Source: Chondrus crispus
Lineage: Eukaryota; Rhodophyta; Florideophyceae; Gigartinales; Gigartinaceae
Direction: 5' to 3'
NCBI RefSeq assembly: GCF_000350225.1
Contig: NW_005179159.1
Location: forward strand, 430,425 to 494,424
Length of the DNA: 64,000 nt
Under the pieces are notes generated by a model. The model made no database searches, was not told the DNA's origin, and saw only the letters and a program-made list of their open reading frames with translations. This document shows, one piece after another, positions 1-11,245 of the stretch (position 1 is its first letter; each line of letters begins with the position of its first letter). The translations under genes were made by a program, and so were the position numbers.

Positions 1-100
1 GCCTTTTCTTTGTGCGGAACAGAAGAGGTTCTGGTTTGAATGTGACAGATACCCGCCAAAAATCGTTGAAGAGCAGAGATAATAGAACAAAAACGAGACA

Positions 101-1438
101 TTGGACCACCAGCATTCACGCTTCCTCACAAGTTCCACGATGACAAAAAAGAAGCCTGATCTCGCCAAACAAAGCGAGCGACTTGCAAAAGCTCAGGAAG
201 CCCTGTCCGCAGGCGCGAAGATGCGAGATGCTGCCAAAATTGCTCGACTTCCCCTATCAACCTTCCATTGCCGACTGAAGAAGCAATCAAAGCTCCCCAT
301 GACGCGGACATATCCGTCACCGAGAGAAGAAATCGTAATCGTCCAACTCATCACGCGCTTCTCTGATCGTGGCTACAGTATGAGTCTTGAAGATGTATCT
401 CTCGCCGTTTAAGACATGGTGCAGGCCTTTCCTCAATATCGAAAAAGCAAGCTCCATGGAATGGAAGCAATGGAAACTCTCGCGGATTGCCTACCCCGAG
501 GTAGCCTGATAACTACTCGCCAAGACGTTGCCAGCGTTGACTCGCACAATTTTTTACAATGGGGAAGGTTGTTTGCGGAGGATTGTCGCGATTTGACAGC
601 AGGTGGTAGAAAAGTGCTGCTTATTCTAGATGGGTATCGTGGACACATGACGTACCCGGGCTTGCGTCAATTTGATGCGTCAGGAATTATACGGTATGCA
701 TTACCGGCCCACACAAGTGGGTCCACCCAACCACTCGATGTAAGCGTTTTCGGTCCTTTCAAAGAGCATCTACGTGTTTCAATTGAAGAGCTATCCTCCC
801 TGGCAGCAAGTGACATATACGATGTCTTCGACTACTTGAAAATTATGAAGGAGGCGTTCTACCGTGCGTTCACGCGGAGCAATATTATGTCGGAGTTTAA
901 GAACTCAGGCATTTGGCCTCTGGACAGCAAACTTTTGCTCGGAGTTCCACGTCCAGAATCGTCATACCACAACTGTAGGCTTCTCTCTGTCAGAGAAATA
1001 GAATCTCTGATGGAACAACGACAAATGGAAAGAAGGAACGGTTTGGGAATTAAGCCTACAGTTGCAGCGTCGGGGGTTTTAGACACATCTTCTGGTCTAA
1101 TGCTAACTGGCGCAGAGGCTTTATCCCTTGCCAAAAAGAAGTTTCTACTAGATAAGGCCGGACACGCGTTGAAAATGAGACGGGAAGCCGAAAGCGCTTT
1201 AAAGGAAGCCAATCAGGTCACCCGAGTTCGTGCGGAACGACTAAGACACGAGCAGAAGGCCTTGGGAGTTCGCGTGAGGCTTTACAAAGCCCCAAATGTG
1301 ATGCCCCGGGAGATGCATCTTCTGCGGCGAGAGGCGCGGGAGCGCAGAACGAAGAGAGTTGAGAAAGCGACTGAGCTGGTCGTGCGGACGCAGATGTCCG
1401 GAGATACAACCTTTGGCCCTGTTTTTGGTAGCATTTGA
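101..1438 (+). pseudogene. pogo/Tigger-type (DDE_1) transposase, stop codon plus central deletion
   Basis: This is a cut-and-paste transposase relic. Residues 15-60 of the first segment (101-412) look like the psq/CENP-B type helix-turn-helix that binds the transposon ends. A TAA at 410-412 interrupts the frame, which reopens unchanged at 416-1438. The second segment shows DDE_1 family signatures: LILDGYRGH, a catalytic Asp with its trailing His, and LPAHTSGSTQPLDVSVFGPFK, followed by a basic coiled-coil-like C-terminus. The part expected to carry the first catalytic Asp is missing. The sequence passes from YRKSKLHG, just after the DNA-binding region, directly to the middle of the catalytic core, so an internal deletion is likely on top of the stop. 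No terminal inverted repeats were found. The family call is firm; activity is very unlikely. Confidence 0.85.
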
Positions 1439-1736
1439 TGAGGCATTGATCAATCACCCAATAAAAATATGTTCCAATATAGGATCACTTTGAAAGCCGT
1501 TTTAGGCGTTGGCACCAGGCAAACAAAAGGGAGCAGTGTTGGAATTCCACTTGGTTTTCAAAGCCATCATTTGAAAGGACCGAAATGGGTCCCGTCAGGT
1601 TGCCAACGCATCAGCAACCACTGAAAACAGGTTATTTTAAGACTTCTTTGCGCGGTGTGACTGGTGTTTGTTCAATTTGGGGGGGCCTTTACTTGTACCG
1701 AGTTAAGTAACGCTGGACTGTAAAGACGCCACAGGG
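1439..1736. other. no gene seen; flank of Copia-1
   Basis: About 300 bases of AT-moderate sequence between the pogo-type relic and the Copia-1 LTR. No ORF with family features was recognised. The last five bases (1732-1736, CAGGG) are the left copy of the Copia-1 target-site duplication. Confidence 0.6.
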
Positions 1737-2069
1737 TGTCGCTTGTAACCGTCCCCGTGGCCGACGCCGGTGAGATCCAATGTTACTAATTAGATTTGGG
1801 CTCCACGTGGCAAGCAGTAGGTGCTTGCCTGTGAGTTGAAGCCCCATATATTGCGTCGGTGGCAGAGAGCAGATGCAAGCGGAGGTAACGGGAATTATAC
1901 AAGTAAACTAGCCAAGAGGTTCAGCTTGCTTAAGCCGAGTCGCGACGCCAAAGCGATTCCCCTCCCCGTCTACAACCCCTTTCCTCCTTTCTCTAGGCGC
2001 CGTCCAAACCACTCGCCGGATCGAACCAGCGAGCGCGACGGCACGCGCTTTCGGACATCTCTCACGACA
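1737..2069 (+). repeat. 5' LTR of Copia-1
   Basis: 333 bp, starts TGTCGCTTG and ends CTCACGACA. It is the direct copy of 8552-8884, with substitutions but no length difference. The CAGGG duplication precedes it. A TATA-like CATATATTG lies near 1845. Confidence 0.95.
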
Positions 2070-2329
2070 ATCCGGATTTGTGGAGATCCCTTGAGCGCTC
2101 TTATCTTGTCGACCGTATCATCCCTTACTTTTGGCTAGACACCCCTTGTTGCACTAATCCTTGTCCCTAATTTTCCCGATCTGTATCTAAGCATCAAGAT
2201 GCCTCTTTCAGGCGCTACGGGATCTCAAATGGGCTCTCGTCACGCTAAGCTCCTTCGCAAGATCGCGATCATGCCCGTCAAGACGGCACTGTCAAAAATC
2301 TACTTTCTGCCGCTTGATCCATTCTAGAA

Positions 2330-3830
2330 ATGTTCCCGCAGGCCGGGAATGAGGGAGCACCATCTTCTACGATGCCTTCCCCTGAAGACGTTCTCGATCT
2401 GCTGCAGGATCTATAGCCACCAGCGACGGAGGTGTTCACTCCAGACTTCTTCAAACAGCCCTTATTTGCTCTTGCCACCAGCGACGGAAGTGTTCACTCC
2501 AGACTTCTTCAAACAGCCCTTATTTGCTCCTGCCACCCTATACGATACTGCTTCTTACTACGGGTGCCACAATATCGATGAGGAGTTCGAAGTGTCACTC
2601 AGTCTCTCCGATCTTGAAAAGAAGAACAACAGCATTAAGACAATGATTTGGCTAGCACACACGCTTGGTTGTGATCCAGAAACCACTATCTACGTTGTTG
2701 ATATGCACAAGCAGTCTCGACGCCTTGTGCGTATTCAGCGAACAGCTCTAGGAACTTCTGCCGGTGATAATACTCCGGTTGCAGTTGCTAATGTCGGAGC
2801 CACAGACCAGAGCCCCCGAGCTACACCTGATCTTCCTAGAGACAACCCGCTGCAGAATCGATCCCATAGATCTGCCAATGAAGCACGGCCGAGAATCAAG
2901 GATGTTCCCGATACTCACCCTGCTGTTTCCCATGATCGACATTCCCAGGTCTCTATCATTGGCTCCCAAGGATCACATGATGATGATGTACGCAAGTCGA
3001 GTTATGTCCATCAGTACGTCAAGGGCAGAAAGTTCACAGGTGAGATTGACCAATCCATCGATATGTTCATACGAGACTACAAGATATGTTCTCGCCGATA
3101 CCAGCTGAGCAATCAGCAGAGAACTGATTATTTTGTCAACATCCTCGAAGGACCCGCCCGCACGTTTTTCTTTCACAATGCTGAAGACAGCATGTCTTCT
3201 GAGGATATGATGTCCATGATACTGAAAGAATACAATAGCGATGCTTGTCAACAACAGATCAAGGGAACACTTGGTACTCTGCGCCTCAGTACCTTCATGT
3301 CAAGATACGAAATATCATCTGTTTCAACTGGCCTGACGAAGCTAGTCAACCACATAAAATATCTTTCCCCTCAAGCTCCTCCCCATGCGCGAGCTGAAGG
3401 AAACATGATTGAGTGCCTTCGCAAGGCCGTTCTTGGGTACAAATGGTCAGATGCTGTAGTTCGCAGTATCGTGTCTTCCAACTACACTTTCAATGCTTTT
3501 GTCACCGCGCTGCACGAAGTCATACAAGTGGAGAACGAGATAAGCCTCCTCACCACGGAAACTAGGATAGTAGAGAACGACACGCTCTTTCAGCGCTATG
3601 GTCGCAATCCTCGCTTTGTGCAAAAGCATGGCCACGCCCAAGGCCAAAGTCAAGGCTGTGCAGAAGACCCCACAGTCGATCTTTCGAAGAAAGCCGTAAG
3701 CGAAATGAGTGCCATAAGTGTAGTGCCCATTGGAGCCCAAGGCACCGATGCGCCCCTGGAGCGATACGCAGCCATGTTCGGCACCGGTTCAGGACCGGTG
3801 AATCCTCAGGGCACATTATCTCGGATCTAG
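2330..3830 (+). pseudogene. Copia-1 gag (capsid plus zinc knuckle), broken
   Basis: Gag would form the retrotransposon particle and package its RNA. The best start is the ATG at 2330 (MFPQAGNEGAPSST), which runs to a TAG at 2414. Immediately after, a 58-bp tandem duplication (units from 2416 and 2474) encodes PPATEVFTPDFFKQPLF twice. Because 58 is not a multiple of three, it moves reading into the frame that stays open to 3830. That frame holds a capsid-like helical region around 3030-3560 (IDMFIRDYKICSRRYQLSNQ and onward). A zinc-knuckle-like CHKCSAHWSPRHRC appears at 3710-3751 in the pol frame, so a further shift precedes it. An alternative start at 2349 only reads through the shifted duplication and is less likely. 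Confidence 0.8.
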
Positions 3831-6800
3831 TTTTGGGAATGGAGGGTGAGCTTTCTCAAGTCCCTGAGGAAACCCCTAATGACTCCGAAGAGAAGAATGA
3901 TGACTCGTCGGAGAATGCAATTCGCTTTGGGGAACTTGAAACCTTCGACTCCATTACTGCTGGAAAAGACGTTAGCTCAGATCAAGACCTCATCGAGCAA
4001 GCCGATCAAGAATGGTTCACACATCATCTGTCAGCCTCTGTTAAAAGGGATGACAGTAACCTCAAGATCATGGGCAGGGTTTTTAGAGAGGCGACGAAGC
4101 ACAGTGCCTCAACTTCGTCGCCGTTGCAGATGGGCAGCTGCTCGTGTAACAGCCTGCCCGAGGGGCAAACCCTTTCGCAACGATGTCGATTGCTCAGATG
4201 TCTTCGTAACTCATCTAAAAAACCCGACATGAGTGCGCCGTCCTCTTGGTTTCTGTGTCCACATTGGAGCGCCGAGGTCCGTAGTTGGGAAGAGAGAACT
4301 CCACAGAATATCCAAAGAACTCAAAATGCACATCAAGATCCAAGGAACCACGTTAACCGGTTCCGTTTGGCGGACACTGTTTTTGACTCGATGGGTCAAG
4401 TCACCTTGCAGCTCGACGCTCCTCCCGGAACAGAACCTGTTCTTGTCACTCTGGACGTCGTCAAAGCTGACATTCCCGCACTTCTGGGAATGGATATCCT
4501 CGACCGCGAGTCACTCACTCCCGACACAGTAGCTAATCGTCTCTCTAAACGAGATACCGTAAGTAGATCAAATGAAGAGCAAATTTATATCGATGAATGT
4601 TATATCCCGATTTCACGCTCCGCCAGCAACCATATCTACGTTCCCATAAGTTCAACCCCCGACATCTTTTTCGCACGATCTCAACTCGTCAAACTACACC
4701 GAAACTTCTTTCACCCCTCCGCAGAAAAATTGTTTAACCTAATAAGGCGAGCACGACCAGAAGAAGCCACAGGAAGGACTCTTCAAACGCTCCAGGGCAT
4801 CTAGAGGCGATGCGATCCTTGCCAACGCATCCACACTGCCCCCACTCGCTTCAGAGTCGCCTTTGCGGCGGAACACGTGAGATTCAATGAACGAATCTTG
4901 TTGGATGTCATGTACGTTGATGGAAATCCGGTCCTGCACATTGTGGATGAAGGAACGAATATCAGCGCCGCAAAGTTCCTCCCTGATGTTTCGACTAAAA
5001 CAATATGGCGAACGCTATTAGAAATCTGGGTTATGATCTACACTGGATTACCGAACCGCATGCTGGTGGATCAAGGATCTGCTTTCGGTGGCTTTTTCGT
5101 TGACCTGGCAGCACTAGGAAACGTGGAAGTCGGAAGGAATGGTGTCGAAGCACACTCAAGCCTGGGCCTTGGTGAAAGATACCATCAACCTCTAAGGCAC
5201 ACTTACCGGAAAATCATAGCACAACACCCCAGCACGGAACCAAAATTAGCACTTGCATGCTTTGTCAAGGCGATGAACGACACTCTTGGTCCAGATGGTC
5301 TCGTGCCATCCGCCCTGGTGTTTGGTGAGTATCCTAGAGTAATCACGCGCTCCGAAACTCCGGAGAAACGAGGCAAGCTTGGAGATCGGTCGCTTATTGC
5401 CAAAACCGCGCGTATGGAAATGGGAATGCTAATGGCAAAGGCTCACATAAGCCGTGCAATGATACACGCCGTCCCAAGCGCAGCAGATAAGCCATACGAC
5501 CCTGGGGACAAGGTCCTAGTATGGAGGGAGAAGGTCATCAGTAACAGAATTGGAGAATGGGTAGGGCCATTTGATGTGGTTGATTCTGATGAGGAAAGGA
5601 AGCTGGTTTTTGTTCGTGATGTCAAGAATGGTGCGGCGCGACCCTTTAATGTTGCTCAAGTGAAGCACTATCTTTCGCCTGAAGTTCTGGCACATAGCTT
5701 TTTGACAGAGTCACTGGACCCGCTCCGAGCCTGCGGCACCTCCGAGGATGAAATCTATCTAACTGAGATTATCAGCGATAAAGACCCGCGAGCCTCATGT
5801 CACGAGATGACAGCGGCCAAGAAAGCTGAGATCCGAAACCTACTTGAACGAGGAACGTTTAAAGTAGTTATCAAGAAAGACGTTCCGCCAAATGCAAACG
5901 TGTTGCCAGGTTGTTTTGTATTGACGATCAAGTCTACGGAGGACAACGCGGTTAAGTTTAAGGCACGATATGTCATCGGCGGACATCGAGATCGTTACAA
6001 GAACATGATGGTACTCAGCGCCACAACCTTGCAGCTACAGTCGGTCAGACTCTTGCTGGCGATCGCTGCCATGTTCGATTTGGACGTCTGGACCTCTGAT
6101 GTCAGACAAGCATACCTACAGTCATCGGAACCTCTGTCCAGAGAAATCTTCATCAAAAATCCTGTCAACGAATTTCAGCTTGACCCTTCAGAATGCCTTC
6201 AGCTACTTAAGCCACTGTATGGGCTTTGTGAGTCTGGAGATTTGTGGCACAAAACCCTGGAGAGGCACCACCGCGAGGACCTCAATATGTCTGCTTTTCC
6301 CTCGGATCCTGCGTTGTACAAGCTCGTTGGACATGGAGTGCTTCATGGTATGGGCGGTAATTATGTTTATGACCTCATTGGAGCAGGAAATCGTCACTTC
6401 AAGGAGGTTGCTCAACAAACCAGAGAAAGGTTTCACCTGGCAGAAGACGTCAGCCCACCATGCAACTTTACCTGTTTTGCCTTGCACAGGACCAAGGATG
6501 GTTCAATGCAAATGAACCAGTATGTGTACCTACGACAGTTGGAAGAACTGCCCATGGATTCGTATTTTTCAATGTTCAGGTCAATGCGAATGAAACTTGC
6601 CTGGCTCTCACATACGAGACCGGACTGCATGTTTGAAATATCACAACTTGCGCAAGTCACAGAGGATAAGTTCATGCAGAACAAAAGTGTGCTGATGAAG
6701 AGGCTTACCAAAGCCGTGAAGTACGCTGTCCCTAATCGTTTCTCCTTGGCTATTCCAAAGCTAGAACACGATTCAGTGCGAATAGTGGGATTTCGGACGC

Positions 6801-7281
6801 CTCATTTGCCAATAATGACGACCTCACATCGCAGTTGGGACACATCTGCTTCCTTAGTGACTCACACGGGAAGGTTGCCCCCATTTCGTTCATGTCGTAC
6901 AAGTCGAAGCGTTTCACTTGCTCTGTAATGGCAGGCGAAGTCATTTCTTTTAGTGACTTATTCGATGTCGCCGTTACTTTTGCCGCAGAACTCAAAGCGC
7001 CTCTCCGGGGACCGGTGCGCGTTCAACTCTTTACCGAGAGCAAGAGTCTCTTTGATGTCATCTCAAAGGGATCAAGGACATCGGAGAAGCGAATGATGTT
7101 GGACATCGCAGCTGCAGGAGAGGGCTTCAGAGACAGGGTTATATCGGACATCGGTTTTGTCCGTAGCTCCGACAACTTTGCAGATGGGCTCACCAAGGCA
7201 ATGTCGCAAGCCGTTTTGCGTGACGTACTTTCTACCGGAGAACTTAATGTTCGAGCGGAGCAATGGATCGTTCGGAACTAG
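3831..7281 (+). pseudogene. Copia-1 pol: protease, integrase, reverse transcriptase, RNase H
   Basis: This polyprotein would mature the particle, copy the RNA and integrate the cDNA. Domains in order: protease near 4235-4500, with the active-site motif reading VHIGAPRSVVG (His where the family has Asp) and later ALLGMDILD; an HHCC zinc region at 4690-4835; an integrase core with LLDVMYVDG, VDQGSAFGG and the SSLGLGERYHQPLR motif; RT with DVRQAYLQSSEP and YVYD in place of YVDD near 6365; and an RNase H tail ending at 7281. Breaks: a frame change inside protease, a TAG at 4802, and a one-base loss near 6793 that moves RNase H into another frame (6835-7281). The tail carries FTESKSL where a catalytic DSK is usual. 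The product is therefore inactive. The Copia assignment is firm. Confidence 0.9.
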
Positions 7282-7322
7282 GGCAGCGCTTTACTTAATG
7301 ATCACAATATCTCGCACCTCTG

Positions 7323-8405
7323 CTACGTGAATATTTTTGCCCTATCACCACCGCACAGCGTTAAGGAATGACCGGTTAGAAGAATTGAACGCTTTTCCAC
7401 GCTATCAAGGATACGTCGACGATTCTCATCTATCGTGGTTCAATGGACTATTCCGGGCTGACAAAAGCGGACTATCCAGACCCCTCTCCTTAAGCTGCCA
7501 AGAATGTCAAAGGCTTTCCCAGACTTGCCCGCCTTAATACTCGCATGCATCACCTTTTTGGCTTCAAAACGTTGATATTCTCAATTTGGTGCACCACAAG
7601 TCCAAGTGGTTTCAGATTTTGGTAGTGCGTCCCATCTTCTCCCAAAATCTTTACTGATGCAGCATCGCGACCAGCCAGACAGAAAATCTCATTCAAAAGT
7701 GATGCACGGACGCAGGAGCCGTCATTTGAGCGCATGAAAACTGCGCCTTGTTCGGCTGTCAAGTACTTCTGCAACGCCTTGCTCTCACCACGCGAGCCAG
7801 GACCTCCAAGAAGAACTGCAACACCTGGATTGCTCACACAGTACGACCGAATCGCCTGTGCGACCACATCTTTGCGTCGAACTGAGGTATGATTTCTCGC
7901 CTGAGTTTGTTCCGGAATCCGGCACAAGGGTGTTTGCGGCATATCATTGGAAACCCCCGCGCATGGTAAGCTCAACTCGAGCTCCGCCGTGCTTGCTCAC
8001 GTCGAGACTTTGGAAGTCAATGGGGAGGAAGATCTCGTCGCTGCCCGTGGCCTTCGCAGACCTGTAGAACTGCCCACGCTTCAGTTCGCGATCTCGCTTG
8101 TCCTTTGAGCCGTCGCCAAACACAACGGCCTCGATTGCCCATTCGCTGCTCTCAATCATTGGCCCCTTGCACCCCTCCTCTCGAACCCCCCTCTTCCTGT
8201 GACGATGATTAGGCTTAGTTGGAACTGAGTCACCAACGAGGGTCGATGAGGACATCAAGGAGGAGCGCGAACTTGAGGCCTGCGAAACAGTCGTGGACGC
8301 ACCGCTTGCGCCACTTATGTCCCTGTGGGCGGACGCGCAATCGTGTGAGTCAACCTGCATTCTGAGTGAGAGAATGAGCGCCGCGGACAATGGGAACTGG
8401 TACAC
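7323..8405 (-). pseudogene. antisense gene of Copia-1, possible papain-fold cysteine peptidase
   Basis: A minus-strand gene convergent with pol; its last codon lies 42 bp from the pol stop. The first part (8405-7944) is a polar, Ser-rich N-terminus leading to EIFLPIDFQSLDVSKHGGARVEL. A frameshift near 7960 continues into 7975-7550, which holds SNDGSCVRASLLNEIFCL. A second shift near 7560 continues to 7323 with KSGKAFDILGSLRRGVWIVR, then GIVH, a TGA, then TTIDENRRRILDS. The spacing of Cys (about 7713), His and the ID...ILDS strand resembles Cys-His-Asp peptidases of the OTU/C48 kind. That is inference from pattern only. The 3' LTR, about 150 bp upstream of the start, could act as promoter. It could instead be an antisense accessory ORF of unknown role. 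Confidence 0.5.
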
Positions 8406-8551
8406 AAACAGGTGAATGACGACGAGAGAAAGAAGATGGATACGCTGAGGAGGAGTGGCAGGCTTGAGCGAAAGAGGGGTGCGACACCGCCAGATGATAA
8501 ACGCTCAAACGTCGCCGTTTATGTGGCAGCAACTCGCCCAAATGGAATGCC

Positions 8552-8884
8552 TGTCGCTTGTAACCGTGGCCGTGGCCGACGCCGGTGAGATCCAATGTTA
8601 CTAATTAGATTTGGGCTCCACGTGGCAAGCAGTAGGTGCTTGCCTGTGGGTTGAAGCCCCATATACTGCGTCGGCGGCAGAGAGCAGATGCAAGCGGAGG
8701 TAACGGGAATTATACGAGTAAACTAGCCAAGAGGTTCAGCTTGCTTCAGCCGAGGCGCGACGCCAAAGCGATTCCCCTCCCCGTCTACAACCCCTTTCCT
8801 CCTTTCTCTAGGCACCGTCCAAACCACTCGCCGGATCGAACCAGCGAGCGTGACGGCGCGCGCTTTCGGACATCTCTCACGACA
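8552..8884 (+). repeat. 3' LTR of Copia-1
   Basis: 333 bp, direct copy of 1737-2069, followed by the CAGGG target duplication at 8885-8889. The stretch just upstream (AAATGGAATGCC) is a poor polypurine tract. Confidence 0.95.
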
Positions 8885-10034
8885 CAGGGAGCCTGATGAT
8901 GACGATAGAGTATGTACACTGGTGCACACAGTAGTGCGGAAAATCTATCCGACCAAGCGTTATCATAACGTAAACATGGGCGAATTTTATTTCTTTTCAA
9001 CTTCGATTGCGACGGTTTCTATTTTCTTTGGAAGAATGACTGGTTTAACATTTTTGTAACGTTGGAACCGAATACAAAGCCCTCAGATCAATGTTTCTAT
9101 GTTACTGTTATAAAATTCGCTTAAAGAAAAATGCGTACTGTAAGCCGACTTCTTCTTTTGAACACCTTTGTATGCATCAACGAGTTGGTTTTCGCAAAAA
9201 TCGACATGCAAGTGCTTTGCCTGTACAAAGTGATGGCGGCCTTCTGGTTTCAGAAAACAGAAGTGAAATCACGCATTGGGTTTTCTAAAAATTTACTTTT
9301 GTCCTCATATGAGGACTAACGGTCCGATAGGCACTAGGCCTCTTTGCCAAAGACCCCTTTCTTCCAAAAACAGAGGACCACCTACATGATGGAGATTGTA
9401 CCTAAATCGGTCAGCAAAAAATTGGCACCATGCCATTCAGTACGCATCGACATACTTCGTGAAAATGGTTGTGCAATGTAGTCAACCACACAACTGACGA
9501 GCATTTACGAGTTCAGTGAAAGACTACGTCATGTACCCTCGGGTCATGATCAAGAACGCAGCTCGCTCTAAACTGTATGTTCATGCCCCTTTGACGCTTC
9601 TCGCCGTGTTTTTCTGGTACTTTTCCCTCCTCCTTGCCTGGCTCTCTGCAATCCTGAACCAAAGCGTTTTATTTGCCCATAACCTACTCATAATTTTGTG
9701 GCCACCGATTCCAACGAATAAGGGATTTCATTGGTCTCAAGCACAATTTCACGAATAATACGAACTTTTGTTCGACTTCCACTTCGACCCCATCACTTTA
9801 CAAAACTTCCGCCCAGCATGCCGAATAACTTTCACGCAACAATCCTGTCCGTAAGAATCATACGATTTTCGCTTGACATGTGATGGGGCATTGCAGTATT
9901 CTGCAGGTTTTCTTGGGGTTCATTACACAGCAGAACTCTGGAGCCCCTAGCACCCTTTACTAACAAATAAATCCCAGCTTTCTGAATGTTCGTCCATAAA
10001 CAGACCATACTCATCCCATTCCTTCGAAGGAACG

Positions 10035-10077
10035 GTTGTAAAAAATGCGGATGAGATCTCATCCGCATTTTTACAAC
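10035..10077. repeat. palindrome, 16-bp perfect core
   Basis: Inverted repeat centred on AGATCT with no spacer: 16 perfectly paired bases on each side, then a one-base bulge and five more pairs (GTTGT/ACAAC). Not related in sequence to the other palindromes in the window. Confidence 0.9.
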
Positions 10078-10346
10078 TGTTCTTTTTGAAAGCACTGCAT
10101 CCTCTGACAACTTGTTAGGTCTGAAACCGAGCCAGGCTCATATTCGCTGCAGCCATTTGCCATGCCGTTAGGAGCTACACAAACTTCCTTCTTAAACCTT
10201 ACATTGTTTATGCTTTCAACTAAAATACATCTTCACGTCCTCAAAGTTTCCACTAGGACGTAACAGAGGCAGCAATTTCACGTCTGCAGCATAACGGTTC
10301 ACATGCAAATGTTTAAAACAAACTCCCAAAATCCGACACAGTCGCT

Positions 10347-10392
10347 ATTGTCTACTTGGTTGCTTAGTATACTAAGCAACCAAGTAGACAAT
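10347..10392. repeat. perfect 46-bp palindrome
   Basis: 23-bp arms, no spacer and no mismatch, centred on GTATAC. The left arm begins ATTGTCTACTTGG and the right arm ends CCAAGTAGACAAT. Confidence 0.95.
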
Positions 10393-11245
10393 AAGTATAC
10401 TGATCTTATTGCTCTTTTGAAGGAAGCCACAGGGTGTTAACAAATTTCATAATAATATTTTCGAAATATGGACCCTTAAACCCAACATTTTGGCCAAAAC
10501 ATCCCACTGTTCCGCCTTTTTGTGGACAAATAAAGTCATAAATAGTAATTGCTTGCCAGCGTGGACTGATTTTCTACCCCATCCTGTGTTATAGCCCTGA
10601 GCTATCGCACCCTTCAACTAAGATCACATATCCGAAAACTGCGTCGGATCGAAATTAGTCATCTCGAGTGCCGCCGCGCAACTACCTTGCTCGTAAAGCG
10701 ATTAAAAATAGGGGCATCTGAATACTTTTTCGTCGATATCAAAGCGAGCTCCGTCTTCATCGAACTGTTTTAGTTCGTTGCGCCGGTCGACAGCTGCATT
10801 TGCAAGTAGTTACAGTTCTGGCATAGCTTGGGCAAATCTCACATGGGCTATGGTAGGAGTAATGACTTCAGGATGATTGGTGGGTTTGATGGAGAGAGAG
10901 GACAAGAGTTCGGATGAAGAGGAGAGCTAGGGTTGTGGTGAGTGTTTTGTATTTAGTTCGGATAGATGGAAAATTAAATAGTGGGAATTCGTGGAAAGAA
11001 ATGTCTCAGGTCTCGAGAGGATCCATATGCGAGGTCTTGTGCGCAATAGTCCAGTGATTTGGAAAGATGGCGTGCTTTCTTGTAGTAGTTTGTACGGTTC
11101 AGTTTTGACTTGATCGGCACTGTGCAGCCACGTCTCTGGTCATAGTATAATCATGTGCCTAAACGTTACCATTTTTGACTTTCACTGTTGTAGTTTGCAA
11201 TGCTTCTGTTGTTTACATCACCTTTCTTGTATTCTGGGCTTGGTG

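Larger units (their letters stand above)
1737..8884 (+). mobile_element. Copia-1, full-length LTR retrotransposon with antisense gene
   Basis: A 7148-bp element bounded by two 333-bp direct LTRs that begin TG and end CA. It is flanked by the perfect 5-bp duplication CAGGG at 1732-1736 and 8885-8889. The two LTRs differ at roughly 11 positions (about 3 percent by eye), so the insertion is not brand new. The order gag, protease, integrase, RT, RNase H places it in Copia. A second gene runs convergently on the minus strand between pol and the 3' LTR. All coding regions carry stops or frameshifts, so this copy is probably non-autonomous. No convincing tRNA primer-binding site was recognised just after 2069. 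Confidence 0.95.
8890..11240. other. no gene seen (2.35 kb)
   Basis: AT-richer sequence with only short, feature-free ORFs. One hydrophobic 80-residue frame (9516-9758) has no recognisable family and is probably chance. The region holds two palindromes at 10035-10077 and 10347-10392, listed separately. Confidence 0.6.

Noticed and set aside
9516-9758. Hydrophobic 80-residue ORF as a membrane protein
   Set aside because: Short, isolated, in AT-rich non-coding sequence, with no family features.
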